Assembly: GCA_028829895.1 (NCBI GenBank)
Contig: CM054179.1
Span: 73,361,663-73,425,662 of the forward strand
Direction: 5' to 3'
Length of the DNA: 64,000 nt
Source of the DNA: Sinotaia quadrata
Lineage: Eukaryota; Mollusca; Gastropoda; Architaenioglossa; Viviparidae
Below are positions 1 to 12,176 of the stretch, piece by piece. Below the pieces are notes generated by a model. It made no database searches, had not been told where the DNA came from, and was given only the letters and a program-made list of their open reading frames with translations. Made by a program: the position numbers and the translations under genes. The first letter of the stretch is position 1. The number at the start of each line of letters is the position of its first letter.

Positions 1-587
1 AGTATGCAGAGATTGTGACATGACACAAAGGTGGAAGTTTACACCATTAAAAAATATATTACCTTAAATGAATTCAGAATACTTTTTACTTAAAAATATA
101 ATAAGAAAGTATTGCCAATAATCATAATTTAAGGGCTCTGCACACAACATTTGCATTTGTATCAGGTAATTATTATATCAAATATTATAATGGGCAGACA
201 AATATTCAGGCAGTCCCTATTAACTGAGGCCCTAATGGCCATTTCCCAACATATATGAGGCCATATTTTTTTAGAAACAATGTAAAATTTCTTGCTCTGA
301 TATGGACCCCATACTTGGACCACAAATTTCCCAAGATAAAAATGTTTGCATTTTGTGCACATCTTAGACATTATTCATCTCAAATAAAGAGTTGATGTGG
401 AGTAGATGGCATATATTCTTTAATTTCCAGAAACTACATTCATACTATTTTCAAGAGTACACAAGAAAATTAAACAAAGGCTCTTGCAGTGAAAATCACA
501 CACAAAGGATTGATGAGATGGAGATAATGGAAAGGCATCTGACAACACAGGTCAAGAATTAATATCTAAAACACTTACACATGCGCA

Positions 588-1405
588 AATAGGCACACTG
601 ATGCCCTTCAACTGGCTCACACCTCTTTTATGTTAATTAGCCCACTTTTGAAGAACCACATTTATGATACTTTTCATAGCTGTGTCAGGGCGAAATGACG
701 AATTTAATTTTGACACTGGTTAGCTCTTTGTAAAAATGAACTACAGTGTACAACCTCACAGGTTTTTTTGTGATTTTGTGAGCAGTCTTTGTGTTTGCAA
801 TGTTGGAGAATACATGTACAGCATAATGAAAGGTTTGTATCAAGAATCGACAGTGGGCCAAATTCCCTCTTTGTCTTATCATTTTCTCATCATTTATGTC
901 GATTCTTTTATGTTGCCGAACAGTAATACAATGTCTCTTTGTTTCTTTCTTTCTTTGTACATGTACATGTATCTTGAGCACAAAAGAGGGCCAAAATCAC
1001 CACTTAACGTCGGTTATCTCGATCCCCTTGACTAATTGCCGGGTTTTGAAAATGTTAGTTATCGATGCCACTTCGCCATCTTGTTAATGATAAATGGCCA
1101 CGGCTTGTTAACAAACTGCAGCTTAAACGTAATAAGGGCATTGTTTTCCCCATTGGACACGATCCTGCCAGAGGCAAAATAGGCACACTGATGCCCTTCA
1201 ACTGGCTCACACCTCTTTTATGTTACATTAGCCGACTTTTGAAGTAACCATGTGTACAATACTTTTCAGAGCTGTGTCAGAACGAAATTACTTGCAAATT
1301 TAATTTTGACACTGGTTAGCTTTTCGTAAAAACAAACTACAGTGTACACCCTACAGTTTTTTGTGATTTTGTTAGCGATCTTTGTGTTTGCAATATTGGA
1401 GAATA
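588..1405. repeat. Pair of diverged direct repeats of about 230 bp
   Basis: About 230 bp starting near 588 recurs near 1178. Both copies share the run aggcacactgatgcccttca, then ttaattttgacactggttag and ctttgtgtttgcaat. The copies differ by scattered substitutions and small indels. The short open frames here are products of the repeat and show no recognised protein. Confidence 0.75.
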
Positions 1406-1476
1406 TAATGAAAGATTTGTACATTTTTATTATATACATGTACTGGTAAATCTCTGCTGTTAGTTGGTGCACATAA

Positions 1477-1978
1477 GCCTTTTGTTGTTAGCAAACATGT
1501 ACAGTGTATGTACATTTTTATAGCATGCCGATCGCATCGTCAAACAAATCATGGCAACGCTTTTGTGTAAAAAATCACCCAAAACACATGCAAAGCACGT
1601 TACATATAATATTGAAGCATTTGTTTTCAAGCTAATGGCAAAAGGCAACGATGCATTTTAGACTTTGTAAAGAAACCATAGTAACTGTATACATAAGCCT
1701 TTTGTTGTTAGCAAACATATACATGTATGTACATTTTTATAGCATGCTGATCGCGTCATCAAACAAATCACGGCAAAGCTGTTGTGTAAAAAAATCACCA
1801 AAAACATGTGCATGTACATTCTCATTTATTAACGCACATCATGTACATAAAGAAATTTCAAGCACATGTTAATGTAATATATTGCAGCCATATTGGTTTT
1901 TGGTTATCTTGATCATCTGTTATCTCGACGCTTTTTGGCAAACCCCTAGCCAGTGACATAACCGGGATTCGATTGTAA
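1477..1978. repeat. Second repeat pair ending in a pogo/Tigger-like terminus
   Basis: A block of about 115 bp (1477-1590) is repeated at about 1700-1815; both copies contain tgtacatttttatagcatgc and a following catcaaacaaatca-like run. Downstream, 1905-1978 contains repeated gttatctcga/gttatcttga words and ends in ataaccgggattcgattg next to TA. That is the style of pogo/Tigger-type terminal repeats. With 588-1405 it makes a composite, decayed transposon patch. Confidence 0.45.
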
Positions 1979-2141
1979 AATCATAAGTTGGCATTTCTGA
2001 ACATGTACTACATACAGATGTTCTTTAATGGGTAATTGGTTTCACTGGAAGTAAGTGAAGATTGAAGATAATAAAATTAATGATAGTTTTACTAAATGGT
2101 AGCTGGTAATATGGGAAAAATAAATATTCATATACTTTCAG

Positions 2142-2893
2142 GTGCTTCAGCTTTGATTGACCATGATCATCGGCGCCATGTTCCACCTGGAGCCACAGTT
2201 CCACCATCATCAGCTCCACAGCTTCCCTTAGGGGCAAATATGGATCAGGATTTCCGACGACCATCAGGTCCAGGAGCAGACCAGGCAGCATCCACTGGTG
2301 ACCAGGATTTTCGACAAGGTGGCCCGGTCCGAGGTCCCAGTGCATTTCCACCAAAAGGCCATGGACCTGGCCCTCATCACCAACCGTTGCCAGTGGGAGG
2401 AGGACAGTTTGGGGACAATGATTTTCGTGTCCAGCAACAATTCTATGGTGGTGGTGGAAATGATGAAAGCTACACAGACGATGATTATAATGATGAGTAT
2501 GGAGAACAGTATGAAGATTATGATGAACGTGTTTGTGGTAGTGCAGCTGGTGATGTTGACGAACGGTTTTCTCATGGTAGAATGGGTCGTGGTGGCAGTG
2601 GAAGGGGTACTTATAGAAATGAAGGCTACTCAGGAGGGTTTTCAGAGGGGATGGAGGGTGGCCCAGCAAGAGAAAGAAACATGATGGAAGAGGAGCATCA
2701 AGGAGGCCGAAAAAGACCTTGGGAAGAAGGTCCTGGTGCAAGAGGGAGAGGAGGTCGTGGCCACGATCCTCGCATGAGGGGTGGCTTTGGAGGGGAGGGA
2801 CGAGGGCGTGCAATTTATAATGGCCCAGCTGGTCCTGTTGATCCCCGGCAGGCTGGAATGCGAGGGTACAGAGGTTTTCAAGGTGGCTGGTAG
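2142..2893 (+). CDS. Terminal coding exon of an RG/GG-rich, DFR-motif protein (likely RNA-binding)
   Basis: This looks like the last coding exon of a gene whose earlier exons lie left of the window. A good acceptor (ctttcag) ends at 2141. The reading frame then stays open for about 250 codons to a TAG at 2891-2893; the first codon is split, with its first base in the previous exon. The protein is proline-rich at first, with three spaced acidic/DFR motifs (DQDFR, DQDFR, DNDFR). An acidic D/E/Y stretch follows (residues about 122-145 of the open frame), then an Arg/Gly tail with RGRGGRG and GRGRAIYNG patches. Such tails are typical of nuclear RNA-binding and mRNA-processing proteins. DFR-type repeats also occur in RBM6 and some CTD-associated SR proteins, but I cannot assign the family. 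The in-frame ATG at 2096 lies before the acceptor and is probably intronic. Confidence 0.72.
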
Positions 2894-3923
2894 AATCACT
2901 CAAATAATTGATTCCATTCTCTATTTCATTTGAGATTTTTAAATTCTAATATGGACTAAAACCAGCCAGTTTGATTATATTGCAGATTTACTCTGCTGAT
3001 AGTTGTAACTGACATAGTGAGAAAACCAGCAAGCTTTTCCAAGAGAAAGCAGTGTAGTGAGTCAGCAGTATGACTTGTACTTAGTCCACTGCACTGAGAG
3101 TGAAGATGTATCGATTGTCTGTTGCAGCTGCTTTTAAACAGGTTTATTTGTGTCATACCAGTTTCATAGAACTAGAAGCATGTTTAAGTGCTCTAATTCA
3201 CATTTTTCAAGGTATGTGAACAATGTTAAATACTGTCAACAAGAAACATTTACTTTCACAAGATTTAGAGGTTATAATATAAATTAATATATGAATTTAG
3301 ACATTTTTAAAATGCTAAAATATACAGGTAAAATACTTCAGTTCTACTTAGTGATTTATATTAAGGATAAACAAGAAAGCAGTCAGCCATATTGGATATC
3401 CTGAAACTTCTTACAAAACAATGATGCATCTCTATATTTGCCCTTATAGTAAATAGGGTAGGTACGAACAGCAAATGTATTTCTTTGTTTTAAGACACTA
3501 GTGCTATTTTGCATGACTGTTAGCATTTCTATACAGTTTGATACACAATTTATGGTAAGTTGCAAATGTAGCTTTGCATGGCTTATACCCTACAGATTTC
3601 TTATACAGACTATGCCAGACACTAGTATTATTTTGCAGGACTCCACAGTTTTTACTTGTAATACACAGTAATTTAAGAAGACACTGGTGTAATTCTGCTT
3701 TGCTGTAGTGTTAGTGAAATAATATTGGTAGACAAGTATGTGAACTAACACTATAAAGGTATCTCTTGATTAACACTGAAGAAACATTCTGGGGTAAACG
3801 GATGCAGTTAGATTTGGAGATAAATTGAAACCATTTTATAATGCAAGTCGATTGAATTTAATGACATTCTGGGTACCCCCAAAACTAATATAAGTTCTGT
3901 TATATTTAAACTTCTGAAATAAA
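2894..3923 (+). other. Probable 3' UTR of the RG-rich gene
   Basis: This is non-coding sequence after the stop at 2893. The first AATAAA downstream on the plus strand is at 3918-3923, which would give a 3' UTR of about 1 kb. Only the position and the absence of an earlier canonical signal support it, so the end is tentative. Confidence 0.3.
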
Positions 3924-3950
3924 GTAAATAAAAGTATTTTTTACCCTTAC

Positions 3951-4166
3951 GACTGACAATAGCATAGTGAGGTAGTGTTCTCTGACATAGCCCCTGCTTG
4001 AGGATTGTCCCATTTTACAAGAACTTGTGAGGGTTGACTGTTGTGATTTCCTCTTTTTACAACTGGCAATAGCATAGTGCAGTAGCATTCTCTGACAGTT
4101 TCTGCTTATGGATTATCACATTTTACAAGACTTGTGAGGGTTGACTGTTGTGATTTCCTCTTCTTT
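3951..4166. repeat. Two tandem copies of about 110 bp
   Basis: Copy one (3951-4060) and copy two (4061-4166) share caatagcatagtg, attttacaag, and cttgtgagggttgactgttg followed by tgatttcctctt. They lie directly beside the transposase relic at 4.2-5.55 kb and may belong to its end. Confidence 0.7.
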
Positions 4167-4199
4167 TCTTTTAAAATCTCAATGTAAGTTCTTCTCAGC

Positions 4200-5550
4200 C
4201 CCCCAGTCATGGTGACTCTAGCAGTGCTCTTTGAGTTTCTTCACGTCCTTAAGGATACACTGCAGACAGATTGTCTTCATTTCTCGTAAAGGAAGTTCTT
4301 TGTCCTCTCTTTCCTGCTTCCCTTTCTCTTGGCTCAGTTGTGCAGGTCTTCAGTGACTTTCTAGGAGCTCTTTTACATCTTCGTGTGTAACTTAGTCCAA
4401 GCCCCACCTCTTGTACCAATCTTATAACATTACAATGATCTCTGCTGGTTGGAGGAAGAAAATAAATTATGGCAACATTTGCATTACACCTTATTCAAAC
4501 AAGTCACTAACACTTCCTCCAAGACTGCATTCAAGGACTACTGGCATTCTTCTGACATTCTGAAGGACATTAATAATGCCAGTAGTCCTTGAATAGTTTT
4601 GTCTGAGCTGTCCAAAACTTAGAATTTCTTGGAAGGTGTTGCAAGATAATATGCTTTAAAGGTTGCTATTACACACTGGTCCATCAGTTGCAAAACTGAT
4701 CTGGTTTTAGGCAGCAGGTAAACGACAGCGACATCCAGGTCTGTAAGATGGAGAGGGGTGGGCCGGGACATTGTCAAAAGAAGAAAAACTTTTGGCTGGC
4801 AAGTCATTCTCATGAAAGAAATGGAACACAATAGGACAAACAATAGTTGGTAGACCAGTTCAAGATTTCCTGTGTCTCCCAAGCCTTTCTTGTGTTTTCC
4901 AAGCCTATTTTAATTTACTTTCAGTAGATTGGCAACATGGCTCATTTTAGGCCTTTAAAATTGCATGGTGCATCAAATGGCAAACGAACAAGTGCATCCA
5001 ATAGATAGAAGTTTTAGTCTGTCTTTTGCAACCTTGAAACCTAATGCAGACTGTTCTTCATGGGTAATGAAAATTCATGATGGTAATTTCTTCCAATAAA
5101 GCCTGTCTCATCAGTATTAGGAATGAGATCCTGAGGATATCACCCTCTTTTACAATGGTCTGGAATATCTGTGCTTGCTGTCGCAACATAATTTTTCACA
5201 CTGATACTTTGTTGTGTGATTTGAATCACATAAACCAGTAATTGCCTCCTAACAATGTCTCATTACCTCCCCACCTTTTTTTTCAGTAGAAGTTTCTTAA
5301 AAATTGACTTTGCCTTATAGCAATTTGAGCCAAGGGGATGTTTTTTTGTTCATGTCACCCACTCATAACAGCATTAATTTTTTCCATTTTTCTAAAATTT
5401 ATTTCTGCTACAGGCATCTTGCACTGATGGTTTATTTTATCTGCATTTCTCATTACTGTTGTCACAATGGAAGGGGGCAGATTTATTGGGCCTCATCACC
5501 CTTTATTCTACAAATGATGTCCATCTTATCTCTCAGTGATAGACCGTAAC
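4200..5550 (-). pseudogene. Decayed pogo/Tigger-like DDE transposase
   Basis: Read on the minus strand, three blocks in the correct order match Tigger/pogo transposases. Near 5550 the frame gives LSLRDKMDIICRIK, like the start of the CENP-B-type helix-turn-helix. At about 4990-5110 it reads YWKKLPS, a stop, then IFITHEEQSALGFKVAKDRL, which resembles the segment after the first catalytic aspartate. At 4619-4882 it reads LTDLDVAVVYLLPKTRSVLQ and then LMDQCVIATFKAYYL, which corresponds to the PPNTTS...QPMDQGVI...FK.YY region. Stops and frame shifts separate the blocks, so no functional protein is made. The element would have moved by cut and paste into TA sites. I did not find a convincing terminal inverted repeat pair. 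Confidence 0.8.
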
Positions 5551-6248
5551 TTTTTAGAAACATTTTCACTTCTCTTCTGTTACCAGATAGGGAGACTGTT
5601 ATTTAGCTATCAATTTATAATTAGAGTTAAAAAAAACAAACATATTAGCTTTCATTGTTCAGCATTCAGCTTAACAAAAAAGTGAATAAAGACTAATGCA
5701 TGACTTTAAAAAGATAGCTTTATTCCATAGTTTAGCATATCTCTAATGTCTGCATAATTACATGTCCAGTGGTCTGTTTAAATAACTGTAATTCTATGTA
5801 ACGATGGCTAAATAAATAATTAAATTAATAATATAATTAAAATAATTTTTAAATATATATATAATTTTTATCTTCTGGTTCAAAATTTGCATTATTTTGA
5901 ATCAGCACAACCTGTGTTGGATAGTGCTACCATACAGTTTTTAATATACACTACATGGGCAGATTTATGCAATTCTGCACAACTGTTTTGAGGTGGTATT
6001 GCTAGACAGTATTTGTATGAATGCAAGTGTTACTTTGTCCGACTTAACAGGTTTCAATGCAGTGCATGAAGACTGAAAAAAAATTAATCTGTCACATGTA
6101 ATTGGGTTTCTTTTTTGCTTGGCTGCTAATAATTCTCACTGTTTGATCAACCACTTTATTAATGGTGACCACCGGGTCAGTCATAAAGATTACCATATGG
6201 ATCTGTTAAAAATGACATGGGTGCTTGTTACAGAATTTTTTTAAAAGG
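5551..6248. other. AT-rich spacer, no gene seen
   Basis: This is AT-rich sequence with simple runs such as tatatatata near 5850. No open frame with recognisable content and no splice-supported exon was seen. Confidence 0.5.
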
Positions 6249-7228
6249 CAGACCTGCCAACCCTAGCCACTAGTGAGTAGTGACAAATTTGACAAAAGTA
6301 GTGAATATGGCAGGCAGTTAGTGAGTTTCACCACAATGTGATATACACTATAAAAGTCACTTTAAGAAGAAAATAATTTAAATTGAAACATACCAAATTA
6401 TTTTAGAATGCCAAAACAAGAATATAACAGTTTTAAGTCTGGTGAAGAAATTTACTAAAAAAAAATTTTTTTAAAATTGTTTAACACTTATTAAAATTAC
6501 TTTTTTGTTTGTTTTGTTGGTAAAATGTGCTTTAATCTTCTGGTTTAAAAAAAAATTACTAATGGAGGCAGTTTTAATTTTTGTCTTTGTACTTGTTTGT
6601 AAAATTGCTAATGGCATTAAAGTTTCAACTATATTTGATTCATTAAAAATATTTCTATAGTATTTTACTGTTTTATAAATTTTAAAAGTAGTTAGTTATA
6701 TCTTATACAGCTGTACATTTGACTTATTGGAAAAAAATTAGTCAGGTTGTTTTAAATAAAAACTAGCAATGGTTAATATATATATATCCATGGTATAAAA
6801 AAATCTCTAAACAAGTTTCAATCACTAAAATTAAACTAGGGTCTGGTCTGAATGAACTTGCTTATTTTTTTATTTTGTGCTTAAAGCAAGAGAGAATATT
6901 CTTTATAAATTGCTTTATTACAAGAACATAAAAATGAGATCAGAACAAGCAAGTGTCTTTCGGAACATTTTGCATAAAAGTTTTATTTGCAACAATTGCA
7001 AGTAATTATTCCTTATGTTGTCTTTCAAGGAGTAATACAATTTTTTATCAAAATTTAAACACTTTTTCAAGCTTTGAAATGACATCTTCAAATATCAACT
7101 GAAATAATTCCATTTCTTATCGATTATAGTCTTTTTCTTTTTTTAATTGTGAATTTCATTCATGTGTGAAAGTGTGATTTGCTATCAATAGTGAAATTCA
7201 TCCAAATTCATGAGGGTTGGCAGGTCTG
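6249..7228. mobile_element. Non-autonomous DNA transposon with 16-bp perfect inverted ends
   Basis: The left end CAGACCTGCCAACCCT (6249-6264) is the exact reverse complement of the right end (7213-7228). The 980-bp interior is very AT-rich with no coding capacity. TTAA lies close outside both ends (6241-6244 and 7230-7233), which may point to a TTAA-type target, but the spacing to the inverted repeat differs between sides. The superfamily is therefore open. No transposase is present, so movement would need one supplied in trans. Confidence 0.75.
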
Positions 7229-9212
7229 GTTAAACAGTAGCAGGTTACTTCAAAAGCCAACACACAAACACAATCTTAAACAGAATATTTTGTAAACTTT
7301 TGGGACTGTATCTGAAAATTTACCTAAATCTTTACTATGAAATTTTCATGTCATCGATTTTTACGCTTAAGAATCACATTAAAGCAGATTGTTAACTTAC
7401 AAAATACCCAAATATTAAATGGAATGTAGTGTCTAATATTTATAATCAGCAGATTTTTTTTTTTTGTTAAAGAAAATTTTGCATTTTAAACAACCAGGAA
7501 AATATTTTAAAGAATATTTAGTAGTTAATACCAAACTAGTTAAACAGTTTTAGCAGTCACTGGCCTGCACACCCAAGTGCACAATCAGCATTCAAATTGC
7601 ACATAACACATCAACCAGTTTTTTGTTTTTTGTTTTAATTAAAAAGTATATATAATTAAATCAGTAGATTTGATGCAGTGATTAAATGTAGCTCTAGCTG
7701 ATTAAACCAAGTGTAAGTTAATAAAGTCGGTCACAATGGTTCATCAAAATTAACAGAGTGTATACGCAGTACTAAAAACCACACCATGTTTGTGCAAACG
7801 GGACCTCTTATTTAGCAAAATAAATTTGCTATATATTATTTATTGAAATAACTTAATAAGAACACATATTCCTTATCAAAACTGCTCAGTCTTCATAATT
7901 GATTGTGCTTACCTTGCATGACTTTCTTCTTCTCTCTAAAACAGAAATTAATGTTATTTACAGTGATTATTTATTTTAAAGTATTATTAAATGGCAAATT
8001 GTTGTTGAACTGGGATTTTCAACCAAAAGCACAAAGAACACCCCAGACATTAACTAGTAATTTTAGGCACCAGGTGGTGCCCAAGATTTGCCACTCCATA
8101 GTTCATTTGGCAGTATCTGAATCAGTCATTTGTAGTACTTTGAAATTGTAAAGAGGTGGTATTGTGGTAATTTATCAAAATGTGTATATATTATAAATGA
8201 TACATTATCTCACAAATGAAAATTATATTGTAAAAGAAACTTACATTCTATATTAGTTAAACATATAAAAGATCAACACAAATTTTCATTTGTTTTTAAC
8301 ACTTAATAGCTTCGTGTTAATTAAGCATTACATAGTTGAAATATACTCATTATGTGTTATTTTATATTATTTACTCAGTTAATGTTAAGACAGGTTATGA
8401 TAAGTAAGATTGTATAATATTACATTTGATCTTTGGGATATTTTGTATAGCATTGTCAACACCCACTGTAAAAACCGAACAAGAATTTATTCTAAATAGC
8501 ATTTTTTGAAGCATATGCCAAGAATTGATTTTTATGTGAACGTAGTTTCCAGTAAATTATTGCAAAATCTATTGAATACCGTTTCTATTTTCAAATCAGT
8601 GATTTACAAGTTATATATAATTATTATTTTTTAAATTTCCCCGATCTCTGTTGAAATTGTCTTCTCTTGTTTAAATCTTGATACAATATTAATAAAGTGT
8701 GCTTCCTTTTAAATAAAAAATCAAATCTTGTATTTTCAGTCACACTCATGCATTACTAGGTATTGAAGCAATCATTCTTTATTAAACTAGTTTCTCTGCA
8801 GTATTGTAGGTTAGGCAAGCAAAAGTTGTTTATGTTTATATCTTCAGCTTACTTATCACTGTATTGGCATTTTGTGTGATATAAATCTAAAGCATACTGA
8901 TAAGTGAGTGAATGAAATAAAGAGGAATGAATAAAATTTTACATCATCTAATCAAAATTTCTGTTGGACTCCTGAGTTTTTCCTCGGGTTTCAAAACCTC
9001 ACACTTGTCTACTAAATTTTAATAATTAAATTACATACATTAATTGCTAAAGTAAAAATATATATATTTTCAATTGAAAATGCAATATGTTCATGACTAT
9101 AGCATCTAAAACTGTTTCAAAATCAAATTGTTTTAATGTTCATCTATTACTTGAAGAAAGCTGTTGACATTTACAGATTGAAATTAAGAAATGCATTTTG
9201 AAATTGGCAGTA
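7229..9212. other. AT-rich intergenic sequence, no gene seen
   Basis: I see only AT-rich sequence with scattered AATAAA words. The one open frame of any length (7903-8151) has no recognisable domain and no splice support. Confidence 0.5.
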
Positions 9213-9922
9213 CAGTGAAACCTCGCTATAACGCGATAATTGGAGTCCATAAAATCGGATTGGGTTAAATAGGGGGTTAGAGTATTTTACTTTTTTACAA
9301 GAACATATATGTATATTCATGTCTAATGTAAAAATTTGGGTATTATCGGACGAATATTAAATGGAATGCATCATTAAGATTATTCAGAATGATGGACGGT
9401 TAATATATTTATAGGTTATTACTTTGCGTTAAATAGTTTTACTAATTTTTATTTGTTTGTATGATAATACACATTGACTGATAATATCCCGACTGACATA
9501 TCATGAATAGTGTATCAACACCCTATAGTGCAGTCGTGCCATGCAGTTCATCCATAATGCTGTAATTCCATTGAAAAATCGCAGACAGATTAAAAATATT
9601 CAATAACTTTGTCACAGATCATTGTGTCTGAATTCAACATTTAATATATATATATGTTGTTTTTTTTTTTAATTTCCAGTTAGGAAGATAGGAAGAAAAA
9701 TGCATGTACATGATTTTCAGATTTCAGGAACCACGCCATGATCATATTACAAGTATATTCAAATTCATACGCGATCTCATCCCCAAAATGAAGTTAAATA
9801 TTTTTTATACTCTTTTTCATGTACTTTGAAAAAAATTTCATGCGCGAATGAATATATGAAATTTCGGGAGCCATGCCATGACCATGTTATATCCGAATTT
9901 GCATTGTCGCAGGGTTCCTCTG
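9213..9922. mobile_element. Putative TA-flanked inverted-repeat element (Tc1/mariner-pogo style)
   Basis: The left end is CAGTGAAACCTCGCTATAAC next to TA at 9211-9212. The right end, read in reverse, begins CAGAGGAACCCTGCGACAAT next to TA at 9923-9924. The ends match only partly, but both have the CAG...AACC start seen in pogo/Tigger relatives. Inside, a word resembling ccatgccatgaccatgttat occurs twice (about 9730 and 9870). No transposase frame is visible. Confidence 0.5.
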
Positions 9923-9924
9923 TA

Positions 9925-11905
9925 TTTGATTGTTGTCCTTGGTTCTTAGGAGAGTAAAATATATATATATATATTCACAATTTTAATCAAGTCTTCTCTG
10001 TTTTTAAGACCTAATCAGTGTTATTTCTAAACTGTGTCACACTGTCATTATTTATATCTCATTCTTTCACGACAGTATCAGTGCCAGTGCTAATAATGGC
10101 CTTTCTGTCACATAGCATTAAGCTGAACTCTGCATTCTAAAAACTGCTAGCCAGCCTAAAACTAACCAGCAGGAATCAATTTAATAATATTTGGTATAAT
10201 GAAAAGACTCAGATGCTGAGATGGTGCAAACTACTAACCATTCTCATAATTAAAACAGGTTTGTCATGGTTACAAGTTACCCAAAATGGAAATAAAAATA
10301 TTGTGATCACTTTAAAAATTCAAATTCAGTTCTTTAAGTTGTCATTTGCAGCATTGTGAGAACTCAAAAATGTTCAGGACTAACTGTTCACATCAGCTTG
10401 AGCAGTTCCGTGTTTAATAATCTGCCCTGAATTCATTATTGTAGTCATTTAAGAGTGCATTTTTTAAAATCTGTATCTTGTACAAGTTGCTGTATGAAAC
10501 GGAATGCAAGTGGTTGGGATGTGTATTATTTTGTACGTACATTAAAAACATGCAACCTTCTTTCATGACAATTATTAGTAAAGCTGTGAATGAATTTGCA
10601 CTTGCGTCTATTACTTTTTTTGTTGTGGTGGGAAGTATGAGTGGGGTATCTAACAAAGGAAAATATCACGTTTGGTTTCAATTCTTTTCATTACACCAAA
10701 TTCAAAAGTTCAGAATACAGCAGATGCTTTTATGAAGTTTAGTTTATGCCTTAATATTTTCCACACATTTATCTCATCTGCACTAAACAGAATTTAAGTA
10801 TTTATAATCATTAATGAAAAAATAAGCTACATTACCTGAAAAGAAATGTTGGAATAGTTTGTTCTATGGTTAGTTAGAATAAACTACACCCTCAGTTAAT
10901 GGAAAAAATATACACCTGAAAGAATATGTAACTGTTTTTAAGTCAGTAAATTTATTTTCAGTCAACTAGTGGTGCACAATCATTCAGTTAGTTTTAGCCA
11001 TCACATATAACTCAATATCAAATAAAGCAAAATGAAAATTACTTTTTATTATATTTTTAAATATCTGTTAATTTGTACTTTTTATTGTGAAACATCTTTC
11101 TATAACCACCCTTATGCCAGAAGACCACTGAATTGCCTTTTTTATCTTAACCTGGCAATTAAAAAAGTAGCCAAATTTATAAATAATATATTTAAAACTA
11201 CAATAAATATTTCATCGTATTAATACATTTGTATAATACATTAATTTTGTTATCAGCGATCTCATACTGTTAATTTAAATATATAAAACTAGAGCCAAAT
11301 AAAATAATCCCTCTAATTTATACTAATTCCAATGTTGATTGTGATTTTTTTTTAAAACTTGCATGAAGTGGATTTGGTGCTGTCACAGACAGAAGTATGA
11401 AAGTACAAATATTAAGTTATATTTTGTAATTTAATCTTTGCAAGACCCACTAGAAAAATGTTAATTTACTGAAATATCTTAATTGGAAATTATAAGATGT
11501 ATTTAATTACATGCAAATAATAAATTGTTTAGAAATCTAAAAAACAGTGAGTCTCCATCCACTATGTAAAATTTTGTCTATAACAGGATAAGCATGGCTC
11601 CATTTGTTTGGTCACACTGTGGGTCATATTGAAGGATGTTTGCAGGTTTCTTTTGTAAATCAGTCAAAAATAAATTCAAATTGATGAAAATAATTCACAT
11701 TATCTGTCCTGATTAAAACTGTCTTTCATTTTAAGAAAAAACATGCCTTTGTGTTGTACATTAATTCATTTTATGCCAGTTTGAAAATCCCAAATTAGAG
11801 AATCAATCTTAAAATCTCTGGTAGTCATGACCTGGATCTCGCATCCTGCATGAGAAGCTAATGTTTAGATCTTACAGTTCTGAGGCAATAATGAAACAGT
11901 GTATA
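9925..11905. other. AT-rich intergenic sequence, no gene seen
   Basis: There is a short TA run at 9960-9974. Open frames near 10414-10735 overlap on both strands and look like chance frames. Confidence 0.45.
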
Positions 11906-12174
11906 CAGTAGGGTCTCAGAGTATGAACAATTTCCATTCTTAAGGATGTTCATAACATAATGGCCCAATAGTGAATGAGAGCAGGAGGTAAATTATAATG
12001 GCATCCGATTCCCATGCCTCAGTAATGTCAAGTGGTTTGAGGTTCATCAGCATTAAAACTAGATCCTTCAGTTTGCAAGTATGGAATGGATGCCATAAGT
12101 CAGAATTTGAGACTTAATGGGCTTGTTCATATCAACAGATTGCTGTAAGACTGCTATAACTAGGGACCCAACTG
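11906..12174. mobile_element. 269-bp MITE with TA target duplication
   Basis: The left end CAGTAGGGTCTCAGAGTATG and the reverse of the right end, CAGTTGGGTCCCTAGTTATA, match over most of the first 12 bases. TA flanks both ends (11904-11905 and 12175-12176). The interior has no coding capacity. This is the form expected of a Tc1/mariner or pogo-derived miniature element. Confidence 0.65.
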
Positions 12175-12176
12175 TA

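Noticed and set aside
2025..2903. 292-codon open frame on the minus strand
   Set aside because: It mirrors the RG-rich exon codon by codon, is dominated by His/Leu/Pro runs, and lacks splice or start context; the plus frame explains the composition.
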